Made by a program: the position numbers and the translations under genes. Under the pieces are notes generated by a model. That model searched no databases. It worked only from the letters and a program-made list of their open reading frames with translations, and was not told the DNA's origin. Shown here piece by piece: positions 59,433 through 64,000 of a stretch of DNA of 64,000 nt. The DNA is from Lentzea fradiae (lineage in GTDB: Bacteria; Actinomycetota; Actinomycetes; Mycobacteriales; Pseudonocardiaceae), in assembly GCF_900100955.1 (NCBI RefSeq), contig NZ_FNCC01000016.1, positions 124,001 through 188,000 of the forward strand. The letters are read 5' to 3'. Each line of letters starts with the position of its first letter. Position 1 is the stretch's first letter.

Positions 59433-59453
59433 AGCGATATCCAATATATCGCT
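59433..59453. repeat. AT-rich hairpin, repeat copy 2
   Basis: AGCGATAT (59433-59440) pairs with ATATCGCT (59446-59453) around CCAAT. The core 59435-59449 is the reverse complement of 51794-51808. It lies upstream of the methyltransferase gene, before its -10. Confidence 0.65.
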
Positions 59454-59578
59454 GGTGCCCGCAGTGGTGTGGCAGAGGTGACACTTCCGCGACTCACGGT
59501 GACTAAATTTCGGCGGGGTTACCGCATCGTTGCGACTTAATCGATCCAGTGTGGTTCCGGTCACGCCTATGTCCGGCA

Positions 59579-59596
59579 TACGTTGTGCGCCACAAC
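59579..59596 (+). promoter_or_regulatory. xylF -10 with overlapping operator GTTGTG-CGC-CACAAC
   Basis: TACGTT (59579-59584) is the probable -10 of the transporter operon. A perfect 15-bp dyad (59582-59596) starts inside it and covers the expected transcription start. The ROK-family gene at the end of the operon is the natural candidate to bind it. Confidence 0.55.
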
Positions 59597-59632
59597 ATTC
59601 TCTGTGACACAGCGCAGTGAAAGGGATGGCGG

Positions 59633-60757
59633 ATGCGCAGCAAGAGCCTCGCTTCCATCGTCGTTACCGCGGGTCTTGCCCTGGCGGTTTCGGCGTGTGG
59701 TGCCAACACGTCCTCCGACAACGGAGGCAGCACTGACTCGGACTCTGGCAGCAGCGGGGGCGCAAAGGTCGGCGTGATCCTTCCTGAGACGAAGTCCTCG
59801 GCTCGCTGGGAGGGCTTCGACAAGCCGCTCCTCGAGGCGGCTCTGAAGAAGGAGGGGCTCGACCCCGACATTCAGAACGCCCAGGGTGACGCCCAGAAGT
59901 TCAGCACCCTCGCCGACGGCATGATCAACGCCGGCGTGAAGGTCCTGATCATCGCGACCCCCAACAGCGAGGTCGGTGCCTCTGTCGCCAAGAAGGCGCA
60001 GGCGCAGGGCATCCACGTCATCGACTACGACCGCCTGAACCTCGGCGGCAGCTCGCCCTACTACGTGTCGTTCGACAACGTGAAGGTCGGCGAGCTGCAG
60101 GGCCAGGGTCTCGCGGACGCCCTGAAGGACGCTCCGCAGGGCGCGAACGTGATCGAGATCGAGGGTTCGCCCACGGACAACAACGCGACCCTGTTCCACT
60201 CGGGTCAGCAGAAGGCCCTCAAGCCGCTGTACGACTCGGGCAAGCTCAAGCTCGTCCAGTCGCAGCCGATCCCGGACTGGGACAACCAGGTGGGTGGCCA
60301 GACCTTCGAGCAGATCCTGACCTCCAACAACGGCAAGGTCGACGGCGTCGTCGCCGCGAACGACGGCCTCGCCGGTGCTGTGATCACGATCCTCAAGAAG
60401 TACAGCCTCAACGGCAAGGTTCCGGTCACGGGTCAGGACGCCACCCCGGACGGCCTGCAGGCCGTGCTCCGCGGTGAGCAGTACATGACCGTCTTCAAGC
60501 CGATCAACGAGGAGGCGGAGGCCGCCGCCAAGCTGGCCGCCGCGCTCGCCAAGGGTGACACCGCCGCCGCCGACGCCCTCGCGTCCGGCACGGAGAAGGA
60601 CCCGAAGGGCAACCGCGACGTCAAGTCGGTGCTCCTCACGCCGCAGCTGATCACGAAGGACAAGGTCAAGACCGTCGTCGACGCGGGCTTCGTGAAGGCT
60701 TCGGAGATCTGCGTGGCCGACACCCAGGCCGCTTGCGACGAGCTCGGCATCAAGTAG
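59633..60757 (+). CDS. xylF: Sugar ABC transporter substrate-binding lipoprotein, XylF type
   Basis: A 374-residue periplasmic-binding-protein-fold lipoprotein. The signal peptide RSKSLASIVVTAGLALAVSAC ends in the lipobox VSAC, followed by an Asn/Ser/Gly linker. KVGVILPETKSSARWEGFDKP, VKVLIIATPNSEVG, GIHVIDYDRLNLGG, VDGVVAANDGLAGAVI and PVTGQDATPDGLQAV form the type 1 fold and resemble D-xylose-binding XylF. AAGGGATGGCGG precedes the ATG. It is the first gene of a four-gene unit with ATPase, permease and a ROK regulator. Xylose is likely but a related sugar is possible. Confidence 0.85.
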   Translation: MRSKSLASIVVTAGLALAVSACGANTSSDNGGSTDSDSGSSGGAKVGVILPETKSSARWEGFDKPLLEAALKKEGLDPDIQNAQGDAQKFSTLADGMINAGVKVLIIATPNSEVGASVAKKAQAQGIHVIDYDRLNLGGSSPYYVSFDNVKVGELQGQGLADALKDAPQGANVIEIEGSPTDNNATLFHSGQQKALKPLYDSGKLKLVQSQPIPDWDNQVGGQTFEQILTSNNGKVDGVVAANDGLAGAVITILKKYSLNGKVPVTGQDATPDGLQAVLRGEQYMTVFKPINEEAEAAAKLAAALAKGDTAAADALASGTEKDPKGNRDVKSVLLTPQLITKDKVKTVVDAGFVKASEICVADTQAACDELGIK

Positions 60758-60831
60758 GACCGCTTGCGTCCGGGCGGGGTGCGGACCTCCGCACCCCGCC
60801 CTCGACGCGTGGTAACACGGAGGAATCCCCA

Positions 60832-61605
60832 GTGAGCGAGCCGATTCTCGAGCTGCGCGGCATCAACAAGAGCTTCGGTCCCGTGCACGTCCTGCACGAC
60901 ATCGACCTCGTCGTGAACCCGGGCGAGGTCACCGCACTCGTCGGTGACAACGGCGCGGGCAAGTCGACGTTGGTCAAGTGCATCGCGGGCATCCACCCCA
61001 CCGACTCCGGTGAGGTTCTGTTCAACGGCGAGCCGGTGCAGATCAAGGGCCCGCGCGACGCCTCGGACCTCGGGATCGAGGTCGTCTACCAGGACCTCGC
61101 GCTCGCCGACAACCTGGACATCGTCCAGAACATGTTCCTCGGCCGCGAGCGCACCAAGATCGGCTTGCTCGACGAGACCGACATGGAGCAGGCGGCGCGC
61201 AAGACGCTCGCCTCGCTGTCCGTGCGCACGGTCAAGTCGGTGCGCACGCAGGTCTCGGCGCTGTCCGGTGGTCAGCGGCAGACCGTGGCGATCGCCAAGG
61301 CCGTGCTGTGGAACAGCAAGGTCGTGCTGCTCGACGAGCCCACCGCCGCGCTCGGCGTCGCGCAGACGCGGCAGGTCCTCGACCTGGTCCGCCGGCTCGC
61401 GGAGCAGGGCCTCGGTGTCGTCCTGATCAGCCACAACATGAACGACGTGTTCGAGGTCGCCGACAAGATCGCGTGCCTCTACCTCGGTCGCATGGCCGCC
61501 GTCGTGGGGTCGAAGGACGTCACGCACGGCCAGGTCGTCGAGCTGATCACCGCCGGTCGATCCGGTGACCTGGGCATCGCCCGCCCCGAGGCGGCGACGA
61601 TCTGA
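60832..61605 (+). CDS. xylG: Sugar ABC transporter ATP-binding protein, single-domain
   Basis: A 257-residue ATPase with one nucleotide-binding domain: Walker A GDNGAGKST near residue 40, signature LSGGQRQ near 143, Walker B VVLLDEPTAALG near 162 and the switch His in VLISHNMNDV. E. coli XylG has two such domains in a chain about twice as long; the short form acts as a homodimer. GGAGGA lies before the GTG with an 8-nt gap. The stop overlaps the permease ATG as TGATG. Confidence 0.88.
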   Translation: MSEPILELRGINKSFGPVHVLHDIDLVVNPGEVTALVGDNGAGKSTLVKCIAGIHPTDSGEVLFNGEPVQIKGPRDASDLGIEVVYQDLALADNLDIVQNMFLGRERTKIGLLDETDMEQAARKTLASLSVRTVKSVRTQVSALSGGQRQTVAIAKAVLWNSKVVLLDEPTAALGVAQTRQVLDLVRRLAEQGLGVVLISHNMNDVFEVADKIACLYLGRMAAVVGSKDVTHGQVVELITAGRSGDLGIARPEAATI

Positions 61606-63053
61606 TGAGTTCGGAAAAGGCGAGCATGACCAACACCACCGAGACGCCCGCGCAGGACAGTCCTCAGGGCGCGATCTCCGACTTCGGCATCGACACCACC
61701 TCGCAGTCCACGGGCGAGGCCGTTCGCGACTACTGGGCGAGGGTCCGCGGTGGCGAGCTCGGCTCACTGCCCGCCCTGCTCGGCATCATCGTGCTGCTGA
61801 TCGTCTTCAGCTCGTTGTCCGACACGTTCTTCACCCTCGGCAACCTCGCCAACCTGCTCCAGCAGGGCGCCAGCATCACCATCATCGCGATGGGCCTGGT
61901 GTTCGTGCTCCTGCTCGGCGAGATCGACCTGTCCGCGGGTACGGCCTCGGGTGTGACGGCCGCGGTCATGGCACTGCACCTGATCAACAACGGCAACCTG
62001 CTGGGTGGCATGGGGGACACGGTCTTCTACGTGTTCTGCGGCCTGCTGGTGCTCGCGATCGTGCTCGCCGTGCTGATGAGGATCTGGGCGGGTGCGGCCC
62101 TGTCCGCCGTCGCCCTGCTGATCTCGGCGATCGGCATCCCCGCGAACGCCTGGCTCGAGATGCTGCTCGCGGTCTGCGTCGGCGCGGCCATCGGCTGCAT
62201 CACGGGCTTCCTGGTGGCGAAGGTCGGCATCCCGTCGTTCGTCGTGACCCTGGCGCTGTTCCTCGTCTGGGGCGGTGTCGTGCTCCAGTTCATCGGTGAC
62301 GGCGGCACGCTCGGCCTGCGCGACGAGACGCTCTTCAACGTCGCCAACGGCAACCTGAACGTCGTGGGCTCGTGGGCGCTGTTCGTCGTCGCGGTCGGCG
62401 GTTACGCGGCGATCGTGCTCTCCCGGCACTTCTCCCGTCTGCGCAAGGGTCTTGTGGCGCAGCCGACGGCGCTCGTGCTGACCAAGATCGGTGCGCTCAC
62501 GGTGCTGGCGGCGGCGATCACCTTCGCGCTGTCCCAGAACCGCGCGCCCAGCAACCTCGTGATCATCGAGGGCGTGCCCTACGTGGTGCCGCTGGTCCTG
62601 GTGCTGCTCGTGGTCGGCACGTTCGTGCTCGACCGCACGACCTACGGCCGGCACGTCTACGCCGTCGGTGGCAACAAGGAAGCCGCGCGCCGCGCCGGCA
62701 TCAACGTCGAGCGCATCCGCATGAGCGTCTTCGTGATCGCCTCCTCGGCGGCCGCGATCGGCGCCATCGTGTACTCGTCGAAGGTCGGCTCGGTCGACCC
62801 GAACGCCGGTGGCGGCAACACGCTGCTGCTGTCGGTCGGTGCGGCCGTCATCGGTGGCACGTCGCTGTTCGGTGGCAAGGGCCGCCTGCGCGACGCGGTG
62901 ATCGGTGGCGCGGTGCTCGCGATCATCCAGAACGGCATGGGCCTGCTCCGCCAGCCCGCCGCGGTGGTGTTCATCGTGACCGGCCTGGTCCTGCTGCTCG
63001 CCGCGAGCGTCGACGCGTTGTCCCGCCGCCGGGCGGCCACCGCGGCTCGATGA
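61605..63053 (+). CDS. xylH: Sugar ABC transporter permease, XylH type
   Basis: A 482-residue inner membrane permease with about ten or more hydrophobic segments. LANLLQQGASITIIAMGLVFVLLLGEIDLSAG is the RbsC/XylH signature, and YAVGGNKEAARRAGINVERIRM is the ATPase-coupling loop; GGTSLFGGKGRLRDAVIGG lies before the last helices. A ~50-residue charged N-terminus precedes the first helix. Its ATG overlaps the ATPase stop by one base, so the two are coupled. The ROK gene begins 4 nt after its stop. Confidence 0.9.
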   Translation: MSSEKASMTNTTETPAQDSPQGAISDFGIDTTSQSTGEAVRDYWARVRGGELGSLPALLGIIVLLIVFSSLSDTFFTLGNLANLLQQGASITIIAMGLVFVLLLGEIDLSAGTASGVTAAVMALHLINNGNLLGGMGDTVFYVFCGLLVLAIVLAVLMRIWAGAALSAVALLISAIGIPANAWLEMLLAVCVGAAIGCITGFLVAKVGIPSFVVTLALFLVWGGVVLQFIGDGGTLGLRDETLFNVANGNLNVVGSWALFVVAVGGYAAIVLSRHFSRLRKGLVAQPTALVLTKIGALTVLAAAITFALSQNRAPSNLVIIEGVPYVVPLVLVLLVVGTFVLDRTTYGRHVYAVGGNKEAARRAGINVERIRMSVFVIASSAAAIGAIVYSSKVGSVDPNAGGGNTLLLSVGAAVIGGTSLFGGKGRLRDAVIGGAVLAIIQNGMGLLRQPAAVVFIVTGLVLLLAASVDALSRRRAATAAR

Positions 63054-63057
63054 CGCG

Positions 63058-64000
63058 GTGACGGGACCTACGTCCGGCACCCGTCCCGACGAGATCCGCA
63101 GGCACAACAGGACGGCGCTGCTGCGCCGCCTGCACGTCGACGGACCGTCCACCAGGGCCTCGCTCGCGACCGAGCTCGGGCTCAACCGCAGCACCATCAA
63201 GGCCCTGGTGGACGGCCTCGCCGAAGCCGGTGTGGTCGCGGAACGCGTGCCCGCTCTGCGCAGCGGAGCGGGCCGTCCCTCCCTCCTGGTCCTGCCCCAG
63301 CCGCACGCCGCGGTCGTGATCGCGATCGACGTGCGGGTGGAGCACGTGGCGATGGGGTTCGTCGGACTCGGAGGGGAGATCCTCGGGCGGGACAGCTGGA
63401 ACCTGCACCGGACGCGTGATCCGGGGGAGGTCATCACGCACATCGTCGAGTCGGCGCGCCTCATGGCCGACGACCTCGACGCCACCCCGCTCGGGGTGGG
63501 CATCTCGGTGCCGGGCGTCGTGCGCCGCTCGGACGGGCACGTGCACGAGGCTCCGAACCTGCACTGGACCGGTGTCTCGCTCGGCAAACGCCTGGAGGCG
63601 GTGCTGAAGCTGCCCGTCCAGGTCGGCAACGACGCCGAGCTCGGAGCGCTCGCCGAACACGTGCGCGGCGCGGCACGCCAGTCCTCGGACATGGTCTACA
63701 TCTCCGCGGACGTCGGCGTCGGCGGCGGCGTGATCCTGTCGGGACAACCGTTGCGCGGGTCCGGCGGTTACGTCGGCGAACTGGGGCACATGGTCGTGAA
63801 CCCGCGCGGCCTGCGCTGTTACTGCGGCTGCGACGGCTGCTGGGAGACCGAGGTCGGGGAACCCGCGCTGTGCCGGGCACTGGGACTGCCCGACGACGCC
63901 CCGCGTGGCGCCGTCGTCGCGACCCTGCGCGCGCTGGACGACCCGTCCCTGCTGGACGAGTTCGCCGGCTGGCTCGCACTCGGGCTCGCCAACATCGTCA
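63058..64000 (+). CDS. ROK-family transcriptional regulator (partial, cut by window end)
   Basis: The GTG at 63058 opens a frame that runs off the window (314 codons seen). The N-terminal winged helix (RRHNRTALLRRLHVDGPSTRASLATELGLNRSTIKALV, in parts) is followed by the ROK kinase-like fold: VIAIDVRVEHVAMG, LGVGISVPGVV, VQVGNDAELGALAEH, ADVGVGGGVI and GELGHMVVNP, then the zinc site CYCGCDGCWE. ROK repressors of this type (XylR, Rok7B7) control sugar transport and catabolism, and rok7B7 lies beside xylFGH in Streptomyces. The gene is co-transcribed with the transporter and probably represses it through the dyad at 59582-59596. Confidence 0.88.
   Translation, partial: MTGPTSGTRPDEIRRHNRTALLRRLHVDGPSTRASLATELGLNRSTIKALVDGLAEAGVVAERVPALRSGAGRPSLLVLPQPHAAVVIAIDVRVEHVAMGFVGLGGEILGRDSWNLHRTRDPGEVITHIVESARLMADDLDATPLGVGISVPGVVRRSDGHVHEAPNLHWTGVSLGKRLEAVLKLPVQVGNDAELGALAEHVRGAARQSSDMVYISADVGVGGGVILSGQPLRGSGGYVGELGHMVVNPRGLRCYCGCDGCWETEVGEPALCRALGLPDDAPRGAVVATLRALDDPSLLDEFAGWLALGLANIV

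Overview
The window is chromosomal DNA from a very GC-rich actinobacterium. Members of several actinobacterial families sit in core synteny: DUF3558, DUF4192, DUF3099 and DUF3039 proteins, a SigB-type sigma factor, a DtxR-family regulator coupled to galK/galE, HelR, AcuC-Pat and xylFGH-ROK. Together they suggest the order Pseudonocardiales (Lentzea, Saccharothrix, Actinosynnema or a relative); this placement is inference. I see no rRNA, tRNA, CRISPR array, transposase, phage gene or integrase. Many starts lie 5-9 nt behind a TAnnnT -10 hexamer, which implies frequent leaderless transcripts.

1-6.5 kb: the tail of B12-dependent ribonucleotide reductase, then an HNH protein, an ADP-ribosylglycohydrolase, a CGNR regulator divergent from an alpha/beta hydrolase, EcsC, DUF4239 and a cell-surface protein. 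6.5-9.6 kb: a 53-aa basic protein behind a structured leader, then a CBS protein, a metallo-beta-lactamase-fold enzyme and a DUF3500 protein. 9.6-18.8 kb: endonuclease V, LspA, a GH4 glycosidase, the RNA-polymerase recycling motor HelR, CutA, adenosine deaminase, a secreted Xaa-Pro dipeptidyl-peptidase and a DUF4192 protein. 18.8-23.6 kb (minus): DtxR-family regulator, galK, galE and an S9 peptidase. 23.7-31.7 kb: SseA, a DUF3558 lipoprotein, the lysine deacetylase/acetyltransferase pair AcuC-Pat, an orphan amino-acid-binding lipoprotein and a DasR-like GntR regulator. 31.8-37.3 kb: two paralogous DUF-like proteins, RtcB, a secreted protein, a flavin monooxygenase, a CPT-like kinase and a MerR regulator coupled to a 14-residue peptide with six cysteines.

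37.3-44.2 kb is a catabolic island. IclR, uronate dehydrogenase and alpha-ketoglutaric semialdehyde dehydrogenase face KDG dehydratase, glucarate dehydratase and an unrecognised protein. The enzymes form an oxidative hexuronate route: uronate to aldarate, to 5-keto-4-deoxyglucarate, to 2-oxoglutarate semialdehyde, to 2-oxoglutarate. Only the last ~40 codons of an ABC sugar permease remain where a transporter would be expected.

44.2-59.4 kb returns to core genes: paired lipoproteins, an alpha/beta hydrolase, class I fumarase, a SigB-like sigma factor with an ECF-type promoter, Dtd, a methyltransferase, PucR, DUF3099, PsuK-PsuG, DUF3039, YihY, a DEAD-box helicase and a methyltransferase. 59.6 kb to the end is a xylFGH-type ABC transporter operon followed by a ROK repressor that is cut by the window edge.

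The observations most worth following are the MerR/hexacysteine micropeptide unit, the hairpin-ladder leader at 6.5 kb, a recurrent AT-rich palindrome (GATATATC and relatives) that is strongly over-represented, and the decayed sugar permease in the uronate island.
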